Shown here: positions 10,786 to 19,836 of the stretch, one piece after another | Layout: each line of letters begins with the position of its first letter | How positions within the stretch are numbered: position 1 is the first letter of the stretch | Origin: Flavobacterium granuli | Lineage (GTDB): Bacteria; Bacteroidota; Bacteroidia; Flavobacteriales; Flavobacteriaceae | Assembly (NCBI RefSeq): GCF_900129705.1 | Contig: NZ_FQWO01000013.1 | Coordinates: 59,743-123,742, forward strand | Reading direction: 5' to 3' | Length of the DNA: 64,000 bases | Notes under the pieces: generated by a model | The model's database searches: none | The model's input: only the letters and a program-made list of their open reading frames with translations | Told to the model about the DNA's origin: nothing | Program-made: the position numbers and the translations under genes

Positions 10786-10830
10786 AAAAACCCCTTTCGA
10801 AAATTTAATTTTGAAAGGGGTTTTGTTTTT
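10786..10830. terminator. Bidirectional terminator between glmM and doxD-like gene
   Basis: A stem AACCCCTTTC / GAAAGGGGTT encloses an AT-rich loop and has T-runs on both strands, serving the convergent genes on either side. Confidence 0.85.
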
Positions 10831-10850
10831 TGGATTAATTCAGATCAGTA

Positions 10851-11876
10851 TTATATTTCAAAAGCCTCAGACCAAGTTGCCCCGCTGATATCAATCAAGG
10901 TCAAATTGTATTTTCCTTTTGGCAAAACGGATAATTTTTCATCTTTGATAGAAAGCACTGCTTTGGCTCCCAAAGGAATTAGCATGCTGTGTTTGCCGTT
11001 TTTCACCTTGGTGACATAAAAGTTTTGAATTTGTTCTTTTGGAAATTCGGAAAGGGCTGTGCCGTCTAATTCAATAATGGTATTTCCGCTGGCATCCGAG
11101 AGCTGTATTCCAATTAAAAAAGAACCATATACATCAGCGCCTTCTGTTCTATACACTTGAAAAGAGAGCGTTTCTTTTGTTATTTTAGTATCTTGGAGTT
11201 CAATTTTTGGCTTAACCGATTTATTATGCAAGCTTCCCCAAACGCCACCATGAAAGTATTGGTTGGTAAATAAGGTGATGAACAAAATCAATACTGAACC
11301 CGAGAAAACGAGTTTGTGTAATAAATTTAATCGAATAGGAAGCAGACCGGAACCCAACCAACTAAAAAATGGGGAAGCAGTGATTTTGGATTGTTTTTTT
11401 AGCAAAAGGTAATCCAGCGAGTATTTTCCGCTGCCGGACAAAAACAGCGTAAATCCTGAGGCTATGCCTAGAATTCCAATTTGCCATTCGTCCAGACAGG
11501 TAGTTCCTAACCATCCGGATCCTAATAGAATTCCCATTGCCAAACCAAAAACACCAATGCTCATCAGTCGGGTAAATAAACCCAACATCAGCAATAAGCC
11601 TACGATACCTTCAATAATTGTAAATACAGCCATAGCCCACCATAAAGAATCCGGATGCGTTACCAGATATTCAATTATGGGTTTTATGCCCAGTGCATTG
11701 GGTAAAAAATGGTTGAATTTTTCTCCAATATATCCCGAAGCTTCAGGGTCTAATTTATTTTCTAAAATTAATCTGCGCCAAAAGGCCGAAAAATAAGTCC
11801 AGCCAACAACAAGTCGTAAGGACAAGGTAAAAAGTCCTGACATAGTGTAGGACTGCAATAATTTTGAATCTTGCAT
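10851..11876 (-). CDS. DoxD/DoxX-family membrane protein with C-terminal extracytoplasmic domain
   Basis: A 341-residue protein. Residues about 1-165 carry four or five transmembrane helices of the TQO small subunit DoxD family (LRLVVGWTYFSAFWRR, EGIVGLLLMLGLFTRLMS, GSGWLGTTCLDEW). A further helix near residue 190 leads to a roughly 130-residue beta-rich C-terminal part resembling the DoxA subunit, which suggests a DoxD-DoxA fusion. In Acidianus these form a thiosulfate:quinone oxidoreductase; that activity is not shown for flavobacteria. A small membrane-anchored protein is encoded 53 bp upstream. Confidence 0.7.
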   Translation of the reverse strand: MQDSKLLQSYTMSGLFTLSLRLVVGWTYFSAFWRRLILENKLDPEASGYIGEKFNHFLPNALGIKPIIEYLVTHPDSLWWAMAVFTIIEGIVGLLLMLGLFTRLMSIGVFGLAMGILLGSGWLGTTCLDEWQIGILGIASGFTLFLSGSGKYSLDYLLLKKQSKITASPFFSWLGSGLLPIRLNLLHKLVFSGSVLILFITLFTNQYFHGGVWGSLHNKSVKPKIELQDTKITKETLSFQVYRTEGADVYGSFLIGIQLSDASGNTIIELDGTALSEFPKEQIQNFYVTKVKNGKHSMLIPLGAKAVLSIKDEKLSVLPKGKYNLTLIDISGATWSEAFEI

Positions 11877-11929
11877 TTTATTAAATTTTATAGTAAAGAT
11901 TATTTATGATTTGAACAAATTTGGTTTTG

Positions 11930-12313
11930 TTAAATCATAACTTTTAGTCTTTTATATAAAATGTAGAAAGGTAGGGTATTAGTTATGTTTTTTCGGAGAG
12001 CGATAAAAGAATTGTCTTTTTCAATCTCAAAAGAAAGTATTGTAGGATTAGTCCTTGCAATGATTGGAGTACACTCGTTTTTTACATCCTTTTTATGTAT
12101 TTCAATAGTTGATTTTTGCAGAAGGTTGTCATCAACGTCACATTCATTTGATTGTATTGCCGTGGCTTTATTTCTATTGAGTGTTTGGGTATTTTCAATC
12201 TTTAATTGGGTCTCTAAGTAATTCCGAACGGAACAAGGGGCAATCAATAAAAATAAAGCAAATAGCGAAAGGGCTATTATTTTAAAGTTGCTTATTTTTA
12301 TTCGTTTTTTCAT
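11930..12313 (-). CDS. Small hypothetical membrane-anchored protein
   Basis: A 127-residue protein with one N-terminal hydrophobic segment (IIALSLFALFLLIAPC, about residues 12-27) and a polar remainder with two cysteines. No known domain is recognised. It reads in the same direction as, and 53 bp upstream of, the DoxD-like gene, so co-transcription is likely. Whether the first segment is a cleaved signal or an anchor cannot be decided. Confidence 0.55.
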   Translation of the reverse strand: MKKRIKISNFKIIALSLFALFLLIAPCSVRNYLETQLKIENTQTLNRNKATAIQSNECDVDDNLLQKSTIEIHKKDVKNECTPIIARTNPTILSFEIEKDNSFIALRKNITNTLPFYILYKRLKVMI

Positions 12314-12532
12314 TTATTCTAAAATTTTAGAGGATTTTATCTTTTAGCAGTAAGCCAGATCTTTCGCGGCTTTGGAATTTTGGTGAAATTAGGCCTTAAT
12401 CTTCGAATAATCAAAAAAATAGTCAGATTGAATTAAATTCCGGGTTTTTTTATAGCCCTGTTTCACTTTTGTTGGTCGCTTAAATCAGGTATTGCGAAAG
12501 CTATTATTCAATCAAAATTTTGAACTGTTTTT

Positions 12533-13600
12533 CTACTTTATTTTATTGTAATCTTGAATCCGCTGAGCAAGTAGTTTGTTTTCTTTACCGCGAATTTCCA
12601 TGAAGACCCGGTTGTTTTTGAAATCGAATTTCAAGATATCAAAATTGATTTCTTTGATAACTTCGCCTTTTAAATAAGGGTTTTCTTCTCCTGAAAATCC
12701 ACTATAAGTATGCGTAAGACCACTGGAAGTAAAATCAACTAGGGGATAAGAGAGTTGCTTAACTTTCTTGCTGGAGAATAAAGCAATGTGCCTATCGCCG
12801 GAAAGGATAAAGGTTCCTTTGGCTTTAGAGGAAACAATCAGTTTTTCTAGTTTTTCTTGTTCGTGAGGAAAATTTCCCCAGCATTCAAAACCATGTTTAT
12901 CCGATAAAAACTGAATACTGCTTACAATTACATTAAATTGTGCTTTGGACGAATAGAGTTCTTTTTTTAACCATTTCCATTGTGCTTCACCCAGTATTGT
13001 TCCGTTTCCATACATATTCGGTTGAAATCGTTTATTGGGATTAGCAGATTTGGTTAATGCAGTTCTAAAATAACGGCTGTCCAGTACAATGATTTTTATT
13101 CTGTTCCCATTAATGATTAAATCCTTGGAATTATATACGCCTTCTCTTTTCCTTTCGGGAGCATTTTGAGGCGTATCTAAAAAATCAAACAAACAGTTTT
13201 GGCTTTCTTTTTTGAATTTATATTCCTCTCCACCGTCATTTTGGCCATAATCATGATCATCCCAAGTTCCAAGAATAGTTTTGTTTTTTATGAAATTTTG
13301 GTATTCCGGATCTTGTTTTTGCTTTGCGAAATTTGCTTTTAAAACCTCCATATCTTCGGTGTCTGAATATACATTGTCACCGCCCCAGATCCAAACTGCC
13401 GGATGATTACTATCTATAGATTCCCAAAGTTCATTTTTTATTTTCTGGTTGTCACAAGATCCAAAGGCAACGGTATAATAACTTGTGTCATCGGATAATG
13501 TGCCAGCCTCTGGATTTAATTTGCTTTTGCAACTAATAAGCAATAAAATACTAAAAAATAGAATGTTTTTTTTTATTGTAATTAACTGGGATGACCACAT
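12533..13600 (-). CDS. PhoD-like metallophosphatase (lipoprotein)
   Basis: A 355-residue exported phosphoesterase of the PhoD-like (alkaline phosphatase D) superfamily. The lipobox LLLISC puts the lipidated Cys at residue 24. Metal-binding motifs appear in order: FGSCDNQ, GGDNVYSD, GTWDDHDYGQNDGG and LSGDRHIALF. Family members hydrolyse phosphodiesters and monoesters at the cell surface using Fe/Ca. No Pho-box-like site is evident. The 219 bp between this gene and the small membrane protein downstream hold no gene that I can support. Confidence 0.88.
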   Translation of the reverse strand: MWSSQLITIKKNILFFSILLLISCKSKLNPEAGTLSDDTSYYTVAFGSCDNQKIKNELWESIDSNHPAVWIWGGDNVYSDTEDMEVLKANFAKQKQDPEYQNFIKNKTILGTWDDHDYGQNDGGEEYKFKKESQNCLFDFLDTPQNAPERKREGVYNSKDLIINGNRIKIIVLDSRYFRTALTKSANPNKRFQPNMYGNGTILGEAQWKWLKKELYSSKAQFNVIVSSIQFLSDKHGFECWGNFPHEQEKLEKLIVSSKAKGTFILSGDRHIALFSSKKVKQLSYPLVDFTSSGLTHTYSGFSGEENPYLKGEVIKEINFDILKFDFKNNRVFMEIRGKENKLLAQRIQDYNKIK

Positions 13601-13734
13601 TTTTTTATTGTGAAAATTAGGGATTTATTCTAACAAACGATTTATTTTATTGTCAAATTATCTTTAAGATTGAGTCGTATCTTTAGTAAAATAAGAATAA
13701 GTTATAAATCACGGGATTTTTAAATTCACAAAAA

Positions 13735-15255
13735 ATGAATACATTTGTTGTCAAATTTACAAAAGGAATGACTACCAAAACAATTACCACACAATTAGAA
13801 CAATATTTTCAACAATTTAGAGAGAATATCATTGGAATCAATCAGGATTTCGTTTCACCCTACGGTCACCAACAAATTGTCTATACCGATTGGACAGCCA
13901 GTGGTCGTCTTTATCGTCCCATTGAAGAAAAATTAATGAATGAGTTTGGCCCTTTTGTAGCCAATACGCATACCGAAACTACTATCTCAGGTACGGCTAT
14001 GACAAAAGCTTATCATAAAGCCCGTCATATTATAAAACATCATGTAAATGCGAATGCTGATGATGTTTTAATAACTGATGGAACCGGAATGACAGGTGTT
14101 GTCAATAAATTTCAACGTATTTTAGGTTTAAAAGTACCTGAAAACTTAAAAGATTTTATCGCTATTCCGGCCGAGAAAAAACCAGTGGTTTTTATTTCGC
14201 ACATGGAGCATCACTCAAATCAAACCTCTTGGTTAGAAACTATTGCTGACGTTGAAGTTATTCCATCAAGTGAAGATGGTTTGTTTAGTATTGAAAATTT
14301 GCAACTACTGTTGGATAAATATAAAGACAGAAGTTTTAAAATAGCCTCTATTACTTCCTGTTCAAATGTTACAGGGATTAGAACGCCTTATCATGATGTA
14401 GCGAAATTAATGCACCAACACAATGGGCTTTGTTTTGTTGATTTTGCCTGTTCAGGCCCTTATGTACAAATAGATATGCATCCTGCAGATCCGGAAAGTT
14501 ATTTGGACGCTATTTTCTTTTCACCACATAAATTTCTTGGGGGTCCCGGGACTTGTGGTGTTTTAGTTTTTAATAAAAAATTATACCAGAATTTAGTTCC
14601 TGATTGTCCTGGAGGAGGTACAGTGAGCTGGACAAATCCTTGGGGAGAGCACAAGTATATTGATAATATTGAGGATAGGGAAGATGGCGGTACGCCAGGT
14701 TTCCTTCAAGTAATCAAGACTGCACTTGCAATTCAGTTAAAAGAGCAAATGGGAATTGAGAACATATTGAAAAGAGAACATGAAATCGTGGATTATATTT
14801 TCTCAGAATTAGGTTCAATTTCTAATATCAAGATTTTGGCGGGTCAGCACCAAGACCGTTTAGGTGTGATTTCTTTCTATGTTGATGATTTGCATTTCAA
14901 TTTAGGAGTTAAATTATTGAATGATAAATTTGGGATTCAAACCCGTGGAGGATGCAGTTGTGCAGGTACTTACGGGCACTTTTTATTGCATGTAGATCAA
15001 GAAACGTCTAATAAACTTGTTGATGAAATTACTTTAGGTGACTTAATCAGAAAGCCGGGTTGGATTAGAATGTCAATTCATCCTACCACGACGACTGCCG
15101 AAATAGAAATGGTTTGCAATGCGATCAAAGCATTGGCAGAGAATCATAAAACTTGGTCTTTGGATTATGCTTATAATAAAGAGACGAATGAGTTTGTACA
15201 CAAAGAAGCAAAACCTTTGGAAGATGAATTAGTGAAAAGCTGGTTTTCGATTTAG
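13735..15255 (+). CDS. Class V aminotransferase, cysteine desulfurase-like
   Basis: A 506-residue fold-type I PLP enzyme. The Schiff-base lysine lies in FFSPHKFLGGPG (about residue 265), and a conserved cysteine-rich stretch TRGGCSCAGTYGH follows near residue 403. It is about 100 residues longer than SufS/IscS, with inserted segments such as WTNPWGEHKYIDN, so the cysteine desulfurase role is not certain. Its partners are not nearby (no suf genes). A second in-frame Met at 13768 (MTTKTITT), preceded by an AAAGGA, is an equally good start. Confidence 0.8.
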   Translation: MNTFVVKFTKGMTTKTITTQLEQYFQQFRENIIGINQDFVSPYGHQQIVYTDWTASGRLYRPIEEKLMNEFGPFVANTHTETTISGTAMTKAYHKARHIIKHHVNANADDVLITDGTGMTGVVNKFQRILGLKVPENLKDFIAIPAEKKPVVFISHMEHHSNQTSWLETIADVEVIPSSEDGLFSIENLQLLLDKYKDRSFKIASITSCSNVTGIRTPYHDVAKLMHQHNGLCFVDFACSGPYVQIDMHPADPESYLDAIFFSPHKFLGGPGTCGVLVFNKKLYQNLVPDCPGGGTVSWTNPWGEHKYIDNIEDREDGGTPGFLQVIKTALAIQLKEQMGIENILKREHEIVDYIFSELGSISNIKILAGQHQDRLGVISFYVDDLHFNLGVKLLNDKFGIQTRGGCSCAGTYGHFLLHVDQETSNKLVDEITLGDLIRKPGWIRMSIHPTTTTAEIEMVCNAIKALAENHKTWSLDYAYNKETNEFVHKEAKPLEDELVKSWFSI

Positions 15256-15279
15256 TTTATAGCTAATTTAGTTTTTATA

Positions 15280-15314
15280 GAAAAGCCCTTCAATACAGTT
15301 GAAGGGCTTTTTGG
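15280..15314. terminator. Bidirectional terminator
   Basis: Stem AAAAGCCCTTCAA / TTGAAGGGCTTTT between the convergent aminotransferase and SelO genes, with T-runs on both strands. Confidence 0.85.
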
Positions 15315-15321
15315 TTCTATT

Positions 15322-16887
15322 TTAAGAACTGCAGGACAACATAGAACTGCCTATTTTATCTCTGGCCCAATCGGGTCTTTTGGCAAACCATTTTTCCATT
15401 TCTGGTTGTTCCTGATAGGGTTTTTTGAGCAATTGGTGTAATTCATCAATTAGTGAATAATCCTTTTTATCAGCGGCTTCTATGGCCAGAGATGCCATAT
15501 AATTTCGCAGCACATATTTTGGATTTACGGAATCCATTGCTGTTTTTCGATCATTGTTATTAGTTGTTTCCAGCTGTAATCGATTTAAATATTGGGTAAA
15601 CCAATACAACCAAGAATCTTTTAGCTGATCTGTGACGGCTTCCGCTTTATAGAAAGATTCGTAAATCTGTGAAAAGGCATTTTCAACGGATTCCTCTTTC
15701 TTGATTTTACTTAATTTTCTAAAGAAAATCGTCATATCTGTTTCTATGAGTTGGAGATTTTCAGTAAGTATGTGAATCAGCTGATTGTCATTTTCTTCTT
15801 TTGTAAATAAGCCTAATTTGTTTTGCATCATATTCAAATAATCGGTTTCATAAAGCGATTTATAATTCTCCAAGATGGATTCTAAGGGCGCCGCCTCTTC
15901 AATCAAAGGATACAAGGCATTGGCTAATTGATACAAATTCCACAGGCCTATTTCGGCTTGGTTGCCAAAACGGTAACGGCGATTTTGACGATCGGTTGTA
16001 TTGGGAGTCCAATTTGGATTGTAATCTTCGAGCCAGCCGTAAGGACCGTAATCTATGGTAAGCCCTAAAATAGACATGTTATCGGTATTCATCACCCCGT
16101 GTACAAAACCCACGCGTTGCCAGTGTACGATCATTTCGCGTGTTTTATTGGCCACAGCCTGAAAAAACTGAATGTATTTTTCTTTTGGATTTCCTTTTAT
16201 TTCAGGGCAATAATATTTGATGGTGAAATCAGTAAGTAATTTCAGTGTTTTTAGGTCATTTTGTGAAGAAAATAGCTCAAAATTCCCAAAACGGATAAAG
16301 GAAGGCGCCACTCTGCAAACAATTGCGCCCTTTTCATAATCAGGGTTGCCGTTGTACATGACGTCGCGTAGCACCATGTCACCGCTGAGAATTAGTGATA
16401 GGGAGCGAGTAGTGGGAACGCCCAAATGGAACATGGCTTCGCTGCAAAGATGTTCCCGGATGGAAGAGCGTAATACGGCCAGTCCGTCAGCATTACGGGA
16501 ATAAGGCGTCATTCCGGCTCCTTTTAATTGCAGGGTGTAAACTTGTTTTTGGTGTTCTATTTCTGCTAAAATAATAGCTCTGCCATCGCCTAATTGTCCT
16601 GCCCAATTTCCAAATTGATGTCCAGCATAACTCATCGAATAAGGGCGAGAATTAGGTAAAAGTTCTTTTCCCGAAAAAACATTTGTGAACTCAGCGGATT
16701 GCGCTTCTTCTTTGCTAATGCCAAGGAGTTTTAGGACTTCCTCTGAATAATGGATTAATTCCGGATTAGAGGGGTTTTTTGGATTAACATAGGAAAAGCA
16801 AGCTTTTTGTACCTGCCGGATGGTATTGGATTCATTAGTATCGGCGAGTAATTCGCTACTAAATCTATTGTTGATTTTTAAATTCAT
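15322..16887 (-). CDS. selO: SelO-type protein adenylyltransferase (YdiU/UPF0061)
   Basis: A 521-residue pseudokinase-fold protein that in characterised homologues transfers AMP from ATP to Ser/Thr/Tyr residues of redox proteins. The family signature GHQFGNWAGQLGDGRA is at about residues 90-105, LKGAGMTPYSR follows, and the active-site region HGVMNTDNMSI carries the catalytic Asp. Many SelO proteins end in a Cys/Sec motif; here the C-terminus is SSMLSCSS, retaining a cysteine near the end. Length is usual for Bacteroidota. Confidence 0.92.
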   Translation of the reverse strand: MNLKINNRFSSELLADTNESNTIRQVQKACFSYVNPKNPSNPELIHYSEEVLKLLGISKEEAQSAEFTNVFSGKELLPNSRPYSMSYAGHQFGNWAGQLGDGRAIILAEIEHQKQVYTLQLKGAGMTPYSRNADGLAVLRSSIREHLCSEAMFHLGVPTTRSLSLILSGDMVLRDVMYNGNPDYEKGAIVCRVAPSFIRFGNFELFSSQNDLKTLKLLTDFTIKYYCPEIKGNPKEKYIQFFQAVANKTREMIVHWQRVGFVHGVMNTDNMSILGLTIDYGPYGWLEDYNPNWTPNTTDRQNRRYRFGNQAEIGLWNLYQLANALYPLIEEAAPLESILENYKSLYETDYLNMMQNKLGLFTKEENDNQLIHILTENLQLIETDMTIFFRKLSKIKKEESVENAFSQIYESFYKAEAVTDQLKDSWLYWFTQYLNRLQLETTNNNDRKTAMDSVNPKYVLRNYMASLAIEAADKKDYSLIDELHQLLKKPYQEQPEMEKWFAKRPDWARDKIGSSMLSCSS

Positions 16888-16904
16888 TTTTTAGAGTATA
16901 ATAT

Positions 16905-16932
16905 CAAAATTAGTGAAATTTACGGGAAGCAA
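16905..16932 (-). promoter_or_regulatory. Promoter of selO (TTG-N17-TAATTTTG)
   Basis: On the minus strand the -33 TTG (16932-16930) and the -7 TAATTTTG (16912-16905) are 17 bp apart, matching the consensus. The transcript start is predicted about 10 bp before the ATG. Confidence 0.7.
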
Positions 16933-16969
16933 TAGTTAATTAAAGCATAATCCTATGTTTCGGAGAAAA

Positions 16970-17002
16970 GAAAACCCGGTTAATTGAAACCGGGTTTTGA
17001 TT
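16970..17002 (-). terminator. Terminator of the acyltransferase gene
   Basis: Stem AAAACCCGGTT / AACCGGGTTTT with T-rich tail on the minus strand, just after the stop of the LpxL-like gene. Confidence 0.75.
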
Positions 17003-17023
17003 CTGTAAGGGATGTTTGCTTTT

Positions 17024-17899
17024 TTAGTCTTTTCGCCTGTGTTTCCATCTTTTATGAGTCCAGAAATAGTCTTCGGGTGCTTCTTCTATCTGTTTTTCTA
17101 CTTCTCTAATGAAAGTATGGGTAATCCCAAAATCAGGAATAGATTTAGCGTCATCTGTAATGGGGACTAAAGTTGCTTCGTAAAAGCCTCTTTTTACTTT
17201 TTTTACTTTTACAAAAAGAACATTGAGATCGTATTTTTTGGATAACATTTCAGGGCCAGTGTGAACGGGTACTTCGATTCCCATGAAATTATCCCAGTGG
17301 AATATCCGGTTTCCGGCAGGAGACTGGTCGCTGGCCAATGCATATAAGGACAGAATTCCCTTTTTTTGATTTTCGGCGATGAAAGGAATTGTTTTATTGG
17401 TAACAACGAGTTCGGTGTTGTATTTGCTTCTAATTTTTCTGACGAGTTTGTCAAAATATTTATTGTTGATTTTTTTATAAACGCCCACTCCGCGAAAAGA
17501 TATTTTTTGGTTCAGCGTAATTAACCATTCCCAACTCGCATAATGAGAAGCCAAAAGCATGATGCTTTTTCCTTTTTTTTCATAGTCTTTGATTACCTCA
17601 ATGTTTTTAATCACAAATCGCTTATTCATTTCTTTAGACGAAATAGTCAGGGTTTTAGCCATTTCCAGAAACATATCGCATAAATGATGATAGGATTTTT
17701 TTTCGATAATAAGACGTTCTTGGTCGTTAAGATGAGGTAGTGCCATGGACAGATTAGCTCTAACAATCTTTTTGCGATAACCAATTATATAGTATACTAA
17801 AACATAAATTATATCAGAAAACAGGTATAGAATGCGAAATGGAAGAATGGAAATTAACCAGAGTAAGGGGTAAACTATAATGAAAACAAGAAATTGCAT
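17024..17899 (-). CDS. LpxL/HtrB-family lipid A acyltransferase
   Basis: A 291-residue inner-membrane acyltransferase with an N-terminal membrane segment (residues about 1-45). The catalytic HX4E-type motif is HYASWEW near residue 122, and the C-terminal YFWTHKRWKHR segment is typical of LpxL/LpxM-type enzymes, which add secondary acyl chains to lipid A (or ornithine/amino lipids in some Bacteroidota). A -7 element lies 17 bp upstream. Confidence 0.85.
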   Translation of the reverse strand: MQFLVFIIVYPLLWLISILPFRILYLFSDIIYVLVYYIIGYRKKIVRANLSMALPHLNDQERLIIEKKSYHHLCDMFLEMAKTLTISSKEMNKRFVIKNIEVIKDYEKKGKSIMLLASHYASWEWLITLNQKISFRGVGVYKKINNKYFDKLVRKIRSKYNTELVVTNKTIPFIAENQKKGILSLYALASDQSPAGNRIFHWDNFMGIEVPVHTGPEMLSKKYDLNVLFVKVKKVKRGFYEATLVPITDDAKSIPDFGITHTFIREVEKQIEEAPEDYFWTHKRWKHRRKD

Positions 17900-17915
17900 G
17901 GATTAAATTTTCTTG

Positions 17916-17923
17916 CAAATATA
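17916..17923 (-). promoter_or_regulatory. -7 element for the acyltransferase gene
   Basis: TATATTTG on the minus strand, 17 bp before the ATG. No TTG sits at the expected distance, so only the -7 half is supported. Confidence 0.45.
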
Positions 17924-18008
17924 ATTCAAATATCATTATAAAACTTGAAGACTTGCTAGACGAGTCTTGAAGAATGATTACTTTTACCCTAAACAATAAA
18001 TATATTTT

Positions 18009-18647
18009 ATGAATACTTTTTTGATCGCAATAATGATTGCAAACGTACTTATTAGCTTTAAAGGGTTTAATGATCTTTCTTTTTTTAGAAAATATGAATT
18101 CCACATGGGAAGCGTTCGCTCAGGTGAACAAATACGTATTTTGTCTTCGGGTTTTCTTCATGCGGATATAGGGCATTTGGCTTTTAATATGATTACCCTT
18201 TATTTTTTTGCGCCAGTTGTTATTCAGTTGTTGGGAAGTCTTTCCTTTGTTATTATTTATTTTGGGAGTTTGATTTTTGGGAGTTTATTGACGATTGTAT
18301 TTCATAAAAACGATTATAATTATCGTGCTATTGGTGCTTCGGGGGCTGTTACCGGTGTTTTATACTCGGCGATATTATTGCAGCCTAATATGATGTTGGG
18401 GCTGTTTTTTATAGTTCCTATCCCGGCTTACCTTTTCGGAATTCTGTATTTGTTGTATTCTATTTATGGAATGAAAACCAAAAACGATAATATAGGTCAT
18501 ACGGCCCATTTTGGAGGTGCTGCTGGAGGCTATCTGATTACTCTGGTAACTTATCCTCAATTAGTGATAGAGCATACTTTTATGGTGGTATTATTGACTA
18601 TTCCAATCATAATTCTTTTTGTAATGGCTAAAATGGGAAAAATTTAG
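18009..18647 (+). CDS. Rhomboid-family intramembrane serine protease
   Basis: A 212-residue, six-helix membrane protein. The catalytic serine is in GASGAVTG (about residues 112-119) and the histidine in HTAHFGGAAGG (about 165-175); the HADIGHLAFNM loop precedes helix 2 as in other rhomboids. It cleaves transmembrane substrates within the membrane; the substrate is unknown. Convergence or coupling with neighbours is not evident; the SIMPL gene follows 56 bp downstream. Confidence 0.93.
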   Translation: MNTFLIAIMIANVLISFKGFNDLSFFRKYEFHMGSVRSGEQIRILSSGFLHADIGHLAFNMITLYFFAPVVIQLLGSLSFVIIYFGSLIFGSLLTIVFHKNDYNYRAIGASGAVTGVLYSAILLQPNMMLGLFFIVPIPAYLFGILYLLYSIYGMKTKNDNIGHTAHFGGAAGGYLITLVTYPQLVIEHTFMVVLLTIPIIILFVMAKMGKI

Positions 18648-18664
18648 TGGCACAACTTTTGAAA
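18648..18664 (+). promoter_or_regulatory. Candidate sigma-54-like promoter before the SIMPL gene
   Basis: TGGCAC and TTGAAA are separated by 5 bp, the -24/-12 spacing of RpoN promoters (consensus TGGCAC-N5-TTGC). The -12 half has GA in place of GC, so the match is imperfect. Confidence 0.3.
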
Positions 18665-18703
18665 GAATAGTAAAACAAAATAATTTAATTAAAATAAAAC
18701 AAA

Positions 18704-19393
18704 ATGAAAAAAACATTATTAATTCTATCCGTACTATTTATAAGTCTGTCTAACGCACAAGAGATCAAACAAGTCCCACAAATAAGTGTAAATGGTGAAG
18801 GAAAGGTAAAGGTGGTTCCGGACCAAGCCACGATAACGGTTACCGTTGAGACAAAAGGAAACAATGCCAAAGACGTTAAAAAGCAAAACGATCAACAGAT
18901 GGAGGCTGTGCTTAAATTGATTAAAAAGATGAATTTAAATCCCGCGGATTATAAAACGCAGCGTGTTTCATTAAATCCTCAGTATGATTATGAGAAAAAG
19001 AAAAGCAATTATAATGCTACACAGACAATTGAAATTTTGTTAAGAGATTTGTCTAAATATGATGAGTTAATGGATGGTGTAGTGAGTCAGGGAATCAATA
19101 GAATTGATAATGTCGTTTTTCAGTCCTCTAAGTTGGCCGAATATCAATCTGAAGCCAGAAAATTAGCGATGAAAGAAGCAAAGCTTAAAGCAACCGATTA
19201 TGTGTCTGTTTTAGGGCAAAAAATAGGTCGTGCAATGACCATATCTGATAATTCTCAAAGTTATTACCCGCAGCCTGTTTATGCGAGAATGAAATCTATG
19301 GAGATGAGCGATGCCGGTGCACCAAGAGAAACGCTAGCGGCAGGAGAAATTACAATTACAGCCAATGTAAGTGTGAGTTTTATTCTTGAATAA
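18704..19393 (+). CDS. SIMPL-domain periplasmic protein
   Basis: A 229-residue protein with a signal peptide (residues 1-18, cut after SNA) and a SIMPL/DUF541 domain starting at ISVNGEGKVKVVPDQATI. Such proteins form oligomeric periplasmic rings and are linked to oxidative-stress tolerance; no enzymatic residues are known. The C-terminal strand (GEITITANVSVSFILE) closes the fold. A strong terminator follows. Confidence 0.88.
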   Translation: MKKTLLILSVLFISLSNAQEIKQVPQISVNGEGKVKVVPDQATITVTVETKGNNAKDVKKQNDQQMEAVLKLIKKMNLNPADYKTQRVSLNPQYDYEKKKSNYNATQTIEILLRDLSKYDELMDGVVSQGINRIDNVVFQSSKLAEYQSEARKLAMKEAKLKATDYVSVLGQKIGRAMTISDNSQSYYPQPVYARMKSMEMSDAGAPRETLAAGEITITANVSVSFILE

Positions 19394-19421
19394 ATCAAAA
19401 GTCAAAAGAATTATAAAAATC

Positions 19422-19463
19422 AAAATCCCCTCTCATTTTAAAAAAGTGAGAGGGGATTTTTAG
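19422..19463 (+). terminator. Terminator after the SIMPL gene
   Basis: Stem AAAATCCCCTCTCA / TGAGAGGGGATTTT followed by T-rich sequence. Confidence 0.85.
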
Positions 19464-19469
19464 TTAAAA

Positions 19470-19499
19470 AAAAAACGCTTCAATTACTTGAAGCGTTTC
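19470..19499 (-). terminator. Terminator of the former tRNA gene
   Basis: Stem AAACGCTTCAA / TTGAAGCGTTT with ten T on the minus strand, directly after the CCA end of the tRNA fragment. It shows that the fragment was once a transcribed tRNA gene read leftward. Confidence 0.75.
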
Positions 19500-19525
19500 T
19501 GGTGGGGAGAGCAGGATTCGAACCA
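19500..19525 (-). pseudogene. 3' end of a tRNA gene (recombination scar)
   Basis: On the minus strand the end of a tRNA is intact: T-loop TTCGAAT, T-stem 3' strand CCTGC, acceptor 3' strand TCTCCCC, discriminator A and encoded CCA. To its right, where the T-stem 5' strand should read GCAGG, only GG is left and no D-arm, anticodon arm or 5' acceptor strand follows. The break in the T-arm is where many tyrosine recombinases cross over in tRNA genes. The amino-acid identity cannot be told from what remains. Confidence 0.75.
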
Positions 19526-19576
19526 ATAAGCTAGAACCCGCGCCTATACTGCATTTCTATTAATATATAATCAAAG

Positions 19577-19593
19577 GTGCCACGATTTTGCCA
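19577..19593 (-). promoter_or_regulatory. Paired TGGCA motif, possible integrase arm site
   Basis: On the minus strand TGGCAA and TGGCAC start exactly 11 bp apart, about 50 bp from the tRNA break. The same layout (TGGTAC twice, 11 bp apart) recurs at 44491-44507 next to the integrase operon. The role is inferred. Confidence 0.3.
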
Positions 19594-19836
19594 TAAGAAC
19601 TAAATGAATTAATTACATATGTAAACTATCGTTTTTTCAGCTGGTTGAATTGATTTTAATGAACGTAATGATTCTTTCATATTGTTATGCAAAGGTAACA
19701 AAATTTGTAATAAAATTGTATTAGATCATGAAATAATTGCTGATTTTTAGATAGTTAGTATGAAAGTAAAGCTCCCCATTGAGATTATTCATCAACCTTT
19801 CGGTAATATATAATGCAAAATTTTTCAGTTTTAATT

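Noticed and set aside
12314..12532. Possible riboswitch or small RNA between the PhoD-like and small membrane protein genes
   Set aside because: No conserved motif, strong hairpin or promoter could be seen.
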